This document shows positions 1 to 8,897 of a stretch of 64,000 bases of DNA, piece by piece. Position 1 is the stretch's first letter, and every line of letters begins with the position of its first letter. The notes beneath the pieces are model-generated. The model was not told the origin of the DNA. It saw only the letters and a list, made by a program, of their open reading frames with translations, and ran no database searches. The DNA is from Paraburkholderia franconis (GTDB lineage Bacteria; Pseudomonadota; Gammaproteobacteria; Burkholderiales; Burkholderiaceae). The translations under genes were made by a program, and so were the position numbers. The stretch lies in the NCBI RefSeq assembly GCF_009362735.1, contig NZ_WHNP01000020.1:89889-153888 (forward strand), in the 5' to 3' direction.

Positions 1-521
1 CGAAGGATTCGGGCGTCGCCGACTATATCGGCATGTTCGCGGTCACGGCGGGCCTGGGCGTCGACGCGAAGGAAAAGCAGTTCGAGCAGGATCACGACGA
101 CTACAGCGCGATCATGCTCAAGGCGCTCGCCGATCGCTTCGCTGAAGCGTTCGCCGAAGCAATGCATGCGCGCGTGCGCCGCGACCTGTGGGGCTATGCG
201 CAAGGCGAGAGTCTGTCGAACGACGATCTGATCGGCGAGAAGTATCGCGGCATCCGTCCCGCGCCCGGCTATCCGGCATGCCCGGATCACCTGGTCAAAC
301 GCGACATGTTTGCCGCGCTGCAAGCAGACGAGATCGGCATGAGCGTCACCGAATCGCTCGCGATGCTGCCTGCCGCGAGCGTCTCCGGCTTCTATCTCGC
401 GCATCCCGACAGCACGTATTTCTCGGTCGGCAAGATCGGCCAGGATCAGCTCGAGGACTACGCGCGACGCATGTCGCTGTCGAAGGCGGACGCGGAGCGC
501 GCGCTCGCGCCGCTGCTCTGA
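1..521 (+). CDS. metH: Cobalamin-dependent methionine synthase, C-terminal end (partial)
   Basis: This is the 3' end of a gene that begins before the window; the reading frame enters at base 3. The roughly 170 visible residues match the reactivation (SAM-binding) domain of MetH, which methylates homocysteine to methionine with methylcobalamin in the cytosol. Recognisable parts are the DYIGMFAVTAGLG start, the EKYRGIRPAPGYPACPDH loop that binds S-adenosylmethionine, and the GFYLAHPDSTYFSVGKI segment near the end, followed by a normal C-terminus at TGA 519-521. Nothing suggests a frameshift. The cobalamin-binding and methyltransferase domains lie outside the window. Confidence in identity is high because this domain is very distinctive. 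Confidence 0.95.
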   Translation, partial: KDSGVADYIGMFAVTAGLGVDAKEKQFEQDHDDYSAIMLKALADRFAEAFAEAMHARVRRDLWGYAQGESLSNDDLIGEKYRGIRPAPGYPACPDHLVKRDMFAALQADEIGMSVTESLAMLPAASVSGFYLAHPDSTYFSVGKIGQDQLEDYARRMSLSKADAERALAPLL

Positions 522-701
522 GCGAAAGCGGCGGACGGCAGGACTATATCGCTGTCCAGAGGCTGAATATTTTCAGTTGAAAGGCCCAGCGAATATTTTC
601 GGCTTTGTAGACTGAAAACGCTTCATCCTGCCCACCCGCCAGACGCGACCGTAAAAACGCGTCGGCTCAACGACTTGCAACCGTCAACGGAGAGAAACCG
701 T

Positions 702-908
702 ATGAAGAAGCTGACGCTGATGTTGATCGCGTTATCGCTCGCCGCCGTCGCGCCGCTCGCCGGGGCCCAGCCTCAGGCTCCGGGCGGATCGAGTGCGGTG
801 AGTTCGTATTCGCCGCCCACCGTCACTCACGTGAAAAAACCGAAAAAGAACAAGATGAAGAAGGGCGCGTCCGCTCCCGCGACCGCGCCGGAAGGCGCGA
901 GCCAGTAA
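702..908 (+). CDS. Small secreted lysine-rich protein of unknown function
   Basis: A 68-residue product. The ATG at 702 is chosen over the upstream TTG at 675 because a GGAGAG ribosome site lies 7-8 bases before it and because translation then starts with a clean signal peptide (MKKLTLMLIALSLAAVAPLAGA, probable cleavage after GAQ or AGA). The mature part is about 45 residues, with a proline/serine stretch and then a lysine cluster (KKPKKNKMKK) followed by an Ala/Pro tail. The basic tail suggests binding to an anionic partner, but that is only inference. A strong hairpin terminator follows about 35 bases later, so it is probably a single-gene transcript. I do not recognise a family. Confidence 0.7.
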   Translation: MKKLTLMLIALSLAAVAPLAGAQPQAPGGSSAVSSYSPPTVTHVKKPKKNKMKKGASAPATAPEGASQ

Positions 909-943
909 CGCGCGAGCGCCGCGTCACAACGAAAAAAGCAACA

Positions 944-971
944 AAAAAGCCCATCGTGAGATGGGCTTTTT
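944..971. terminator. Bidirectional intrinsic terminator
   Basis: A perfect 12-bp stem (944-955 with 960-971, loop GTGA) whose outer part is A5 on the left and T5 on the right. It therefore reads as a terminator on both strands. It sits between the small secreted gene (plus) and the convergent DUF1840 gene (minus) and can serve both. Confidence 0.9.
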
Positions 972-1121
972 CATGGCCGGAAGCGGCAGATGCGCACTCG
1001 GCCGGAATCGATTCCATGTATGTGCCGCCAGGTCCGCGACTGCGCGCACTGCACCGAGCCGGGCACACACGACAAAGCCGCCTCTGCGCGGCCTCACCGG
1101 CGCGATCCAAAGCAAAGCCGC

Positions 1122-1448
1122 TCAGATCCCCCAGACGATGTCCGTATTTTCCTTCTGCGCAGCGCGCAGCATGTCGAGGAACGGAAACGCGCGTTGCGCG
1201 AGACCAATCGGAATCTCGTGAGTGTCGTGGCCATCCTCCCCTTCGTGGAAGTGCCCTTCGTGCTCGGCGCGCTCCTGCTTGTCGGTCACGATCGCTGCTT
1301 CGAGCTTCGAGATCGCAACGCCGAGTTCGTCGTGGTTGATTACACCGCGTGGGCCGAGCCGCTTGCCGATGATCCCCAGCAGATATTGGGCGAGATTCTC
1401 CAACATCACCACATCGGGGGCGGAGCGGCACTTGAAAGTAATCAGCAT
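1122..1448 (-). CDS. DUF1840 domain-containing protein
   Basis: A 108-residue cytosolic protein starting MLITFKCRSAPDVVMLENLAQYLL, which is the characteristic start of the DUF1840 family of betaproteobacteria. The start at 1448 is preferred to a longer frame beginning at 1604 because a GGGAA ribosome site precedes it and the family begins at this methionine. The middle carries a His/Glu/Asp-rich stretch (HEGHFHEGEDGHDTHE, about residues 63-78) that could bind a metal ion; this is inference. It is transcribed away from argS and toward the terminator at 944-971. Function is unknown for the whole family. Confidence 0.85.
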   Translation of the reverse strand: MLITFKCRSAPDVVMLENLAQYLLGIIGKRLGPRGVINHDELGVAISKLEAAIVTDKQERAEHEGHFHEGEDGHDTHEIPIGLAQRAFPFLDMLRAAQKENTDIVWGI

Positions 1449-1866
1449 GACTGTTCCCTTTTCGTTATGTTGGCTTCTCCCACGGGCGGCCGCATGATGC
1501 TCATGACGGTCAGCCGCACGGGTTCCGTTGCCGCGCCGGCTGCTTGCTCGGGTGTTGCCGGTGGCCACGGCCCCTGCTGGGCATCTCATTGGACATATTA
1601 GCACCTGCTAAAATCTGGCTTGACGGAAAAAGCTCGCCGCCGTGCGTCCGGGCACGCTGCATACGCTGTGCCGCTTCGCCGCCGCGCGTGTCCGGCTATC
1701 GGCACGGCGCGCGCCGCGAAGCGGTCGCCGCCCTGGCGCGCCGCAGCGTCACGCTCGCGACGCGCATCCGGCGCTCAAGCGCCTTGCACGCCGTCGACGG
1801 CCTGGTTCCGCGCCGTTCCCGGCGCTGCCCGCTTCATCGGACTGCCTCACTGGACTCGCAACAAGC
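1449..1866. other. Divergent intergenic region between DUF1840 and argS
   Basis: About 420 bases with no convincing gene; open frames here lack ribosome sites and family resemblance. It contains an inverted repeat TTAGCA-CC-TGCTAA at 1598-1611 whose right edge overlaps a good -10-like hexamer TAAAAT (1609-1614), suggesting a promoter with an operator for argS. No well-spaced -35 box is visible, so the promoter call is tentative. The rest (1620-1866) is G+C-rich with nothing recognisable. Confidence 0.4.
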
Positions 1867-3651
1867 ATGCTGCCTGCACACAAACAAACTCTCGAAACCC
1901 TGCTGACCGACGTCGTCAAGCAGGTCGCCCAGGCCACTCAAGGTGAATCCGAAGCCGCGTTCGTCGCGCCGGCCATCACGCTCGAACGACCGAAAGTTGC
2001 CGCGCACGGCGACGTCGCGTGCAACGTCGCAATGCAGATCGCCAAGCCGCTGCGCAGCAACCCGCGCCAGCTCGCGCAACAGATCGTCGATGCGCTGCTC
2101 GTGCATCCGCAGGCCAAGGGCCTCGTCGACAGCGCAGAAGTGGCCGGTCCGGGCTTCATCAACTTGCGTCTGTCGGCTGCTTCGAAACAGGCCGTGATCG
2201 CCGCGATCTTCGAGCAGCGCGACGCCTTCGGCCGCTCGACGCGCGACGCGGGCAAGCGCGTGCTGGTCGAGTTCGTGTCGGCGAACCCGACGGGCCCGCT
2301 GCACGTCGGACACGGTCGCCAGGCCGCGCTCGGCGACGCAATGTCGAACGTGCTCGCGTCGCAGGGCTATGCCGTGCGTCGCGAGTTCTACTACAACGAC
2401 GCCGGCGTGCAGATCGGCAACCTCGCGATCTCGACGCAGGCGCGCGCCCGAGGCCTCAAGCCCGGCGACACGGGCTGGCCCGAAGCAGCGTACAACGGCG
2501 AATACATCGCCGACATCGCGCGCGACTACCTGAACGGCGAAACCGTATCGGCAAGCGATGGCGAACCCGTCAAGGGCGCGGGCGACGTCGAGGATCTCGA
2601 CGCAATCCGCCGTTTTGCCGTCGCCTATCTGCGTCATGAGCAGGACATGGACCTGCAGGCGTTCGGCGTGAAGTTCGACCAGTACTACCTCGAATCGTCG
2701 CTGTACAAGGAAGGCCGCGTCGAGAATACGGTGAAGGAGCTGATCGACGCCGGCAAGACCTACGAGCAGGACGGCGCGCTGTGGCTGCGCACCACCGACG
2801 ACGGCGACGACAAGGACCGCGTGATGCGCAAGTCCGATGGCACGTACACGTACTTCGTGCCCGACGTCGCCTATCACGAGACGAAGTGGCAGCGCGGCTT
2901 CACGAAGGTCATCAACATCCAGGGCTCGGATCACCACGGCACGATCGCGCGTGTGCGCGCCGGTCTGCAGGGGCTCGGCATCGGCATTCCGAAGGGCTAT
3001 CCCGACTACGTGCTACACAAGATGGTCACGGTGATGCGCGACGGCCAGGAAGTGAAGATCTCGAAGCGCGCGGGCAGCTACGTGACGGTGCGCGACCTGA
3101 TCGAATGGTCGGGCGGCGCGCTGCCGGGCCAGGAAGCGGCGCCCGATCTGCTCGACGAAGAGACCATCCGCCGGGGTCGCGACGCGGTGCGCTTCTTCCT
3201 GATCTCGCGCAAGGCCGACACGGAGTTCGTGTTCGACGTCGATCTCGCGCTCAAGCAGAACGACGAGAACCCGGTGTACTACGTGCAGTACGCGCACGCG
3301 CGCATCTGCTCGGTGATCAGCGAATGGAAGTCGCGCTACGCCGCGGATGAAGCCATGCTGCCGTTCGCCGATCTGTCGCCGCTCGACAGCGAGCGCGCGA
3401 TGGCCCTGCTGCAGAAGCTCGCCGAATTTCCCGACATGCTGACGCACGCCGCCGACGAACTCACGCCGCACGCGGTCGCGTTCTATCTGCGCGATCTCGC
3501 CGGCGAATTTCACTCGTTCTACAATGCCGAACGCGTTCTCGTCGACGAAGAAGCGCAGCGCAATGCGCGCATCGCGCTGCTCGCGGCCACGCGCCAGGTG
3601 CTGGCGAACGGCCTCGCCGTGATCGGTGTGTCGGCACCCGCCAAAATGTAA
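1867..3651 (+). CDS. argS: Arginyl-tRNA synthetase
   Basis: A 594-residue class I aminoacyl-tRNA synthetase that charges tRNA-Arg with arginine. Seen in order: the N-terminal additional domain recognising tRNA (about residues 1-110), the NPTGPLHVGHGRQ form of the HIGH signature around residues 140-152, the Rossmann catalytic core, a KISKR variant of KMSKS (after GQEVK), and a C-terminal helical anticodon-binding domain ending near the stop. The start at 1867 (MLPAHKQTLETLL) is chosen because the 75 codons upstream in frame are arginine-rich noise. The length is normal for the family. It is followed after 90 bases by the SPOR gene, which has its own promoter. Confidence 0.97.
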   Translation: MLPAHKQTLETLLTDVVKQVAQATQGESEAAFVAPAITLERPKVAAHGDVACNVAMQIAKPLRSNPRQLAQQIVDALLVHPQAKGLVDSAEVAGPGFINLRLSAASKQAVIAAIFEQRDAFGRSTRDAGKRVLVEFVSANPTGPLHVGHGRQAALGDAMSNVLASQGYAVRREFYYNDAGVQIGNLAISTQARARGLKPGDTGWPEAAYNGEYIADIARDYLNGETVSASDGEPVKGAGDVEDLDAIRRFAVAYLRHEQDMDLQAFGVKFDQYYLESSLYKEGRVENTVKELIDAGKTYEQDGALWLRTTDDGDDKDRVMRKSDGTYTYFVPDVAYHETKWQRGFTKVINIQGSDHHGTIARVRAGLQGLGIGIPKGYPDYVLHKMVTVMRDGQEVKISKRAGSYVTVRDLIEWSGGALPGQEAAPDLLDEETIRRGRDAVRFFLISRKADTEFVFDVDLALKQNDENPVYYVQYAHARICSVISEWKSRYAADEAMLPFADLSPLDSERAMALLQKLAEFPDMLTHAADELTPHAVAFYLRDLAGEFHSFYNAERVLVDEEAQRNARIALLAATRQVLANGLAVIGVSAPAKM

Positions 3652-3687
3652 TCTCCACGCGCTTTAATTAAAACGTCAGGTGGATGG

Positions 3688-3706
3688 CCGTCGCTATAAT
3701 CGACGG
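3688..3706 (+). promoter_or_regulatory. Probable -10 promoter element of the SPOR gene inside an inverted repeat
   Basis: A perfect TATAAT at 3695-3700 lies in the loop of an inverted repeat CCGTCG (3688-3693) / CGACGG (3701-3706), about 40 bases before the ATG at 3742. No clear -35 box is present. The consensus -10 makes a promoter likely; an operator role for the repeat is inference. Confidence 0.5.
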
Positions 3707-3741
3707 TCATTCCAGATTTCCTTTTGCAGGTGAAACAGACG

Positions 3742-4539
3742 ATGGCAAAACCACGCCGCACAACGAAGCAATCGAAACAGACCGGGGGCACTTTTCTCGG
3801 TATCGTGCTAGGCCTGATCGTCGGCCTGGCCATCGCGGTGGTGGTGGCGCTCTACATCACGCGCGCGCCCACGCCGTTCGTCGCGAAGGTCGCGCCGCCC
3901 GCCGCATCGGATGCCGGTGCAAGCCAGCCTCAGTACGACCCGAACCGTCCGCTGCAAGGCAAGAGCCCCGGCCAGCCGGTGCCGCAAGCCGCGCAGCCCG
4001 CGCCGCCCAACACGGCGCCCGGCCAGACCACGAACCAGTCGCAGACTTCGGGCATGCTCGAAGAACCGCAGATCGTCGAAGTGCCGCCGACCAACAACGG
4101 CGTCGCCGTCCCGCCGAAGCCCGCTCAGGACAACGGTGCGAACGCGAACAACGGCGCCAGCAACAACACCACGACGGCGATGAACCAGCCGCGCAAGCCG
4201 CCGCAAGCGACCAGCGCGCCGAGCATCGCAAACAACGCACCGAATCAGCCGAAGGCCGGTTCGACGCCGAATGGCACGCCGCCCTCCGCCGCCGACGCGA
4301 ACACGGGCTATCTGCTGCAGGTCGGCGCATACAAGACGTCCGCCGATGCCGAACAGCAGCGCGCGCGGCTCGCGTTCCAGGGCTTCGAATCGAAGGTCAC
4401 GCAGCGCGATGCGGGCGGTGTGACGTACTATCGCGTTCGAATCGGCCCGTTCTCGAAGTTCGAGGACATGAACACCACGCGTCAGCGCCTGTCCGATGCG
4501 GGCGTCGACACCGCCGTCATCCGCTTCACCAAGCAGTGA
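3742..4539 (+). CDS. SPOR-domain membrane protein, FtsN-like
   Basis: A 265-residue bitopic inner-membrane protein. A short basic cytosolic tail (MAKPRRTTKQSK) is followed by one transmembrane segment (about residues 16-40, TFLGIVLGLIVGLAIAVVVA), a long Pro/Gln/Asn/Ala-rich periplasmic linker (about 45-185), and a C-terminal SPOR domain (from about residue 188, YLLQVGAYKTSADAEQQRARL, to the end). SPOR domains bind denuded peptidoglycan at the division septum, so a role in cell division like FtsN is likely. The ATG at 3742 has an AGGTGA site 8 bases before it; a TTG at 3724 is less likely. The position between argS and dsbA is, from memory, usual for Burkholderia. Confidence 0.88.
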   Translation: MAKPRRTTKQSKQTGGTFLGIVLGLIVGLAIAVVVALYITRAPTPFVAKVAPPAASDAGASQPQYDPNRPLQGKSPGQPVPQAAQPAPPNTAPGQTTNQSQTSGMLEEPQIVEVPPTNNGVAVPPKPAQDNGANANNGASNNTTTAMNQPRKPPQATSAPSIANNAPNQPKAGSTPNGTPPSAADANTGYLLQVGAYKTSADAEQQRARLAFQGFESKVTQRDAGGVTYYRVRIGPFSKFEDMNTTRQRLSDAGVDTAVIRFTKQ

Positions 4540-4691
4540 TTCACACGCAGTAACGGGTTGTCACGCGCCGCCGCTGAACCTTCAGCGCGCGGCGCGAGTC
4601 TCATGTGCGGCAGACGCCTGCCGTCGAACAGTTGCGGTCGCGGCGCGCCAAAGCCCGCCACCGTTACTTCCCCTGATTGGGTTCACAAGAC

Positions 4692-5330
4692 ATGAAAAAA
4701 CTGCTGAGCATTCTTTTCCTCTCTTTCGGCCTCGTCGCGAGCGCGGCGCAAGCAACGCCCGCCGCGCCCGTCGCCGGCAAGGACTACACGGTGCTGTCCA
4801 CGCCGCAGCCCGTCGAGGAGCCCGCCGGCAAGATCGAAGTCATCGAGTTCATGTGGTACGGCTGCCCGCACTGCAACGAATTCGATCCGTACCTGGAATC
4901 GTGGGTCAAGAAGCAGGGTCCGGACGTCGTGTTCAAGCGCGTGCCCGTCGCCTTCCGCGACGATTTCATTCCGCACTCGAAGCTCTATCACGCCGTCGAC
5001 GCGCTCGGCCTCGCGAACCAGCTCACGCCGACCATCTTTCACGAGATCCACGTCAACAAGAACTATCTGCTGACGCCGGAAGATCAGGCCAAATTCCTCG
5101 CGAAGAACGGCGTCGATTCGAAGAAGTTCATGGACGCGTACAACTCGTTCTCGACGCAGAGCGCGATTCAGCGTGACAAGAAGCTGATCGAAGATTTCCG
5201 GATCGACGGCGTGCCGACGCTGGCCGTGCAGGGCAAGTACGAAACGGGCCCCGCGCAGACGAACAGCCTGCCCGGCACGCTTCAGGTGCTCGATTACCTG
5301 GTCGGCCAGGTTCGCGCGAAGAAGATGTAA
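4692..5330 (+). CDS. dsbA: Thiol:disulfide interchange protein DsbA
   Basis: A 212-residue periplasmic oxidoreductase that introduces disulfide bonds into exported proteins. The signal peptide is MKKLLSILFLSFGLVASAAQA (cut near residue 21). The active site is FMWYGCPHCNEF with CPHC at residues 58-61, and the cis-proline loop is GVPTLAV near residue 177. A thioredoxin fold with an inserted helical domain fits the length. The start at 4692 is set by the signal peptide. It is likely re-oxidised by DsbB encoded elsewhere. An SDR gene follows 24 bases later on the same strand. Confidence 0.95.
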   Translation: MKKLLSILFLSFGLVASAAQATPAAPVAGKDYTVLSTPQPVEEPAGKIEVIEFMWYGCPHCNEFDPYLESWVKKQGPDVVFKRVPVAFRDDFIPHSKLYHAVDALGLANQLTPTIFHEIHVNKNYLLTPEDQAKFLAKNGVDSKKFMDAYNSFSTQSAIQRDKKLIEDFRIDGVPTLAVQGKYETGPAQTNSLPGTLQVLDYLVGQVRAKKM

Positions 5331-5354
5331 TTCCATTCACGCACGACGGCCGGT

Positions 5355-6125
5355 ATGAGTTCACCGTTGAAGGTTTTCATCACCGGCGCGTCGAGTGGCA
5401 TAGGCGAAGCGCTCGCCGCCGAATACGCGCGGCGCGGCGCGATTCTCGGCCTCGTTGCCCGTCGTGGCGACGCTCTCGCCCACTTCCGGCAGTCCCATCC
5501 CCAGAACGCGATTTCCGTGTATTCCGTCGATGTGCGGGACGCGGACGCGCTCGCTCGTGCCGCGCAGCAGTTCATCGCGGAACACGGCTGTCCTGACATG
5601 GTGATCGCGAACGCGGGCATCAGCCACGGCGCCGTGACGGGCCACGGCGATTTGCAAGCGTTTCGCGACGTGATGGACGTGAACTACTTCGGCATGGTCG
5701 CGACGTTCGAGCCGTTCGCGTCGGCGATGATCGCCACGCGCAAGGGCACGCTCGTCGGCATCGCCAGCATCGCGGGCGTGCGCGGGCTGCCGGGCTCGGG
5801 CGCGTACAGCGCGTCGAAGTCGGCGGCGACGAAGTATCTCGAAGCGCTGCGCGTCGAGATGCGGCCGCTCGGCGTGTCGGTGGTCACGATCGCGCCCGGC
5901 TATATCCGCACGCCGATGACCGAGCGCAATCCGTACCCGATGCCCTTCCTGATGGACGCTGACCGCTTCGCCGAAAAGGTCGCCGATGCGATCGCGCGCA
6001 AGAAGCGCTTCGCGATCTTCCCGTGGCAGATGCGCTTCGCGGCGATGCTGCTGCATGTGCTGCCGCGCTGGCTCTACGACGCCGTCTTCGAAAAGGCCCC
6101 GCGCAAGCCGCGCGCCGCCCGCTGA
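5355..6125 (+). CDS. Short-chain dehydrogenase/reductase
   Basis: A 256-residue NAD(P)-dependent oxidoreductase of the classical SDR family. It shows the cofactor-binding TGASSGIG motif (residues 10-17), the NAG segment (IANAGIS), and the catalytic YxxxK in GAYSASKSA with an upstream Ser (GIASIAG). The C-terminus is hydrophobic and then basic (MLLHVLPRWLYDAVFEKAPRKPRAAR), which could mean loose membrane association. The substrate cannot be read from the sequence. It is spaced only 3 bases from the next gene, so the two are co-transcribed. Confidence 0.85.
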   Translation: MSSPLKVFITGASSGIGEALAAEYARRGAILGLVARRGDALAHFRQSHPQNAISVYSVDVRDADALARAAQQFIAEHGCPDMVIANAGISHGAVTGHGDLQAFRDVMDVNYFGMVATFEPFASAMIATRKGTLVGIASIAGVRGLPGSGAYSASKSAATKYLEALRVEMRPLGVSVVTIAPGYIRTPMTERNPYPMPFLMDADRFAEKVADAIARKKRFAIFPWQMRFAAMLLHVLPRWLYDAVFEKAPRKPRAAR

Positions 6126-6128
6126 ATC

Positions 6129-6941
6129 ATGCCCGCGCGTGCCGTCGATGCAGCCGGTATCGAGCACGCGAAAGCAGGTAGCGGCGCGCGCATCGTGTCG
6201 CTGGTGCCGAGCATCACCGAACTTCTCTTTGCATTGAAGCTCGACGCGCAGATCGTCGGGCGAACGGGCTTTTGCGTGCATCCGCGTGACAAGGTGCGCA
6301 AGGTGCCGAAAGTCGGCGGCACGAAGGCGGTGAAAATCGATGCCGTGCGCGCGCTGCAACCCACTCATGCAATCGTCAATATCGACGAGAACGAGCGCGA
6401 AACCGTCGAGAAATTGCGCGAGTTCGTGCCGCATATCGTCGTCACGCATCCGCTTGCGCCGACCGATAATCTCGCGCTGTACGCGCTGCTCGGCGCGATT
6501 TTCGACCGCGAGAACGAGGCGCAACAGTTGGCCTTCGCGTTGCAGACGCAACTCGACGCGGCCTCTTCGCGCGTATGGCCGCAGCAAAACGTGCTTTACG
6601 CGATCTGGCGCGAGCCGTGGATGACGGTCGCGCGCGACACCTATATTTCGGCGATGCTGCGCGTCGTCAACTGGCAGACGCTGCCGGACGTACAAGGCGG
6701 TGACAAAGGCGCCGCCCGTTATCCGTCGTTCGATTTCGACGCCGCGTGGCTCGATGACGTCGATCGCGTGCTGCTGTCGAGCGAGCCGTATCGCTTCACG
6801 CAGCAGCATTGCGACGCGCTCAAACAGAATGCGCGCCTCAAGGGCAAACGGATCGAGCTGATCGATGGCGAGATGGTGTCGTGGTACGGCTCGCGCGCAA
6901 TCGACGGCATCGCGTATCTTTCTCGCTACGCCAGCCGCTAG
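6129..6941 (+). CDS. BtuF-like cobalamin-binding protein without signal peptide
   Basis: A 270-residue protein of the helical-backbone metal-receptor family (periplasmic-binding-protein-like, PF01497 type). The start of the domain is clear (RIVSLVPSITELLFALKL, then GRTGFCVHP and KVGGTKAVKIDAVRALQPTHAI), as in vitamin B12-binding BtuF. Unlike BtuF it has no hydrophobic signal peptide: the N-terminus MPARAVDAAGIEHAKAGSGA is polar. Either it is cytosolic or the true start lies elsewhere, although the close coupling to the SDR gene (3-base gap) argues for this start. No transporter genes are adjacent. B12 is used by metH at the left edge and icmF at 36.5-39.9 kb, but a direct link is only inference. 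Confidence 0.75.
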   Translation: MPARAVDAAGIEHAKAGSGARIVSLVPSITELLFALKLDAQIVGRTGFCVHPRDKVRKVPKVGGTKAVKIDAVRALQPTHAIVNIDENERETVEKLREFVPHIVVTHPLAPTDNLALYALLGAIFDRENEAQQLAFALQTQLDAASSRVWPQQNVLYAIWREPWMTVARDTYISAMLRVVNWQTLPDVQGGDKGAARYPSFDFDAAWLDDVDRVLLSSEPYRFTQQHCDALKQNARLKGKRIELIDGEMVSWYGSRAIDGIAYLSRYASR

Positions 6942-7161
6942 CGTGAATGCGCAACCATATCGATATGCGGATTCAATTGTTGTCGCTGCCGTAAGCGTTC
7001 GATAAGCTTGCGCCAGAGCCGGCGGAATGTGACGCACTGCACCGGCGCCGAATCCGTATCAGAATGAAAATACGTGAAGCACCTGCCCGGAGCGCGCGCA
7101 GTGCACGACAGAATGCACGACGCCGCCCCGCCACGAAGAATTCGAAATTCCGGGAGATCTT

Positions 7162-8757
7162 ATGCGTTTCAAGCTGCTCGCCGCCACGACGCTGACGGCC
7201 CTCGCCATCGCACCTGCGCTGACCATCGCAAAACCGCTTACCGTTTGCACCGAATCGAGCCCTGACGGCTTCGACGTCGTTCAGTACAACTCGCTCGTCA
7301 CGACCAACGCATCGGCGGATGTGATTTTCAACTCGCTCGTGTCGTATGACGAAGCTGCGAAGAAAGTCGCGCCGTCGCTCGCCGACAAGTGGGACGTGAG
7401 CGCCGACGGCCTCACGTACACGTTCCATCTGCATCCGAACGTGCAGTTCCAGACCACCGACTACTTCAAGCCGACGCGTCCGCTGAATGCCGACGACGTC
7501 GTCTTCACGTTCGACCGCATGCTCGACGACAACAACCCGTGGCACAAGGTGGCGGGCGCGAGCGGCTTTCCGCATGCGCAGTCGATGGGTCTCGTGAAGC
7601 TGATCAAGTCGGTATCGAAGATCGACGACAACACAGTGAAGTTCGAACTGAACGAGCCGAACGCGACCTTCGTGTCGATCCTGACGATGGGTTTCGCGTC
7701 AATCTATTCGGCCGAATACGCGGACCAGTTATTGAAGGCCGGCAAGCAGGCCGATCTGAACGCAAAGCCGATCGGCACCGGTCCGTTCGTGCTGAAGAGC
7801 TATACGAAGGATTCGATCATCCGCTATGACGTGAACCCGTCGTACTGGGGCCCGAAACCGAAGATCGACCGGCTGATCTACGCGATCACGCCCGATGCCG
7901 CCGTGCGCGCGCAAAAGGTGAAGGCGGGCGAATGCCAGATCGCGCTGTCGCCGAAGCCGCAGGATGTCGCGGATGCGAAGAAGGACAAGTCGCTCGCCAT
8001 CGTCGAGACACCCGCGTTCATGACAGCGTTTGTCGCGCTCAACACGCAGAAGAAGCCGCTCGATAACCAGAAGGTGCGCGCCGCGCTCAACATGGCGTTC
8101 GATCGCACGTCGTACCTGAAAGCCGTGTTCGACAACACGGCGACGCCCGCGAACAATCCGTATCCGCCGAACACATGGAGCTACGACAAGGCGGTGAAGC
8201 CGTGGCCGTACGACACCGACAAGGCGAAGAAACTGCTCGCCGAGGCAGGCTATCCGGATGGTTTTTCGACGACGATCTGGGTGCGTCCGACCGGCAGCGT
8301 GCTGAATCCGAATCCGAAGGCGGGCGCCGAAATGCTACAGGCCGACTTCGCGAAGATCGGCGTGAAAGCCGAGGTGAAGGTGATCGAATGGGGTGAGCTG
8401 ATCAAGCAGGCCAAGCAGGGCCAGCACGACACGCTGTTCATGGGCTGGGCCGGCGACAACGGCGACCCGGACAACTATCTGTCGCCGCTCTTCAGCTGCA
8501 ATGCGGTGAAGTCGGGGATCAACTTCGCACGCTACTGCGACCCGGAACTCGACAAGCTGATCGAGCAGGGCAAGCAAACCGCGGATCAGAGCAAGCGCAC
8601 GAAAGCGTATCAGGCCGCGCAGCAGATCATCCACGATGAGGCGCTGTGGATTCCGCTCGGGTATCCGACCGCGACCGCCATCACGCGGACTAACGTACGT
8701 GGGTATCACGTCAGTCCGTTTGGTCGGCAGAACTTTGGGGCGGTGGTGGTGCAGTAG
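7162..8757 (+). CDS. Dipeptide/oligopeptide ABC transporter substrate-binding protein (DppA-like)
   Basis: A 531-residue periplasmic binding protein of SBP family 5. The signal peptide is MRFKLLAATTLTALAIAPALTIA, and the mature protein begins KPLTVCTESSPDGFDVVQYNS, which is typical of the DppA branch. Later family segments include the AAKKVAPSLADKWDVSADGLTYTFHL stretch and GWAGDNGDPDNYLSPLFSC near residue 430. Cysteines at the start and near residue 450 match the usual disulfide pattern. A GGGAGA ribosome site precedes ATG 7162. It is an orphan: no permease or ATPase gene follows, and a terminator lies 30 bases downstream. The ligand (peptide, haem or other) is not certain. Confidence 0.88.
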   Translation: MRFKLLAATTLTALAIAPALTIAKPLTVCTESSPDGFDVVQYNSLVTTNASADVIFNSLVSYDEAAKKVAPSLADKWDVSADGLTYTFHLHPNVQFQTTDYFKPTRPLNADDVVFTFDRMLDDNNPWHKVAGASGFPHAQSMGLVKLIKSVSKIDDNTVKFELNEPNATFVSILTMGFASIYSAEYADQLLKAGKQADLNAKPIGTGPFVLKSYTKDSIIRYDVNPSYWGPKPKIDRLIYAITPDAAVRAQKVKAGECQIALSPKPQDVADAKKDKSLAIVETPAFMTAFVALNTQKKPLDNQKVRAALNMAFDRTSYLKAVFDNTATPANNPYPPNTWSYDKAVKPWPYDTDKAKKLLAEAGYPDGFSTTIWVRPTGSVLNPNPKAGAEMLQADFAKIGVKAEVKVIEWGELIKQAKQGQHDTLFMGWAGDNGDPDNYLSPLFSCNAVKSGINFARYCDPELDKLIEQGKQTADQSKRTKAYQAAQQIIHDEALWIPLGYPTATAITRTNVRGYHVSPFGRQNFGAVVVQ

Positions 8758-8788
8758 TCAACGTCGTTACGAAACGGTCTGCATTTGG

Positions 8789-8820
8789 CGGCCCGAGCGC
8801 AATCGCGTTCGGGCCGTTTT
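8789..8820 (+). terminator. Intrinsic terminator of the DppA-like gene
   Basis: An 8-bp perfect stem CGGCCCGA (8789-8796) / TCGGGCCG (8809-8816) with an inner GCG/CGC pairing, followed by TTTT (8817-8820). It lies 30 bases after the stop of the binding-protein gene. Confidence 0.85.
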
Positions 8821-8897
8821 GCATTCGGCAGTGCCTGCTCGATGTGCGTTCACGCAAGCGTGCGAGCGCTAATGGCGCCCGCGATAAGCCAGCGCTC

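Noticed and set aside
1642..1866. Longer N-terminus for argS
   Set aside because: The extra 75 codons are Arg/Ala-rich noise, and the family starts at the methionine encoded at 1867.
6942..7161. Cobalamin riboswitch near B12-related genes
   Set aside because: No B12-box-like GCCACTG element was seen here or before icmF.
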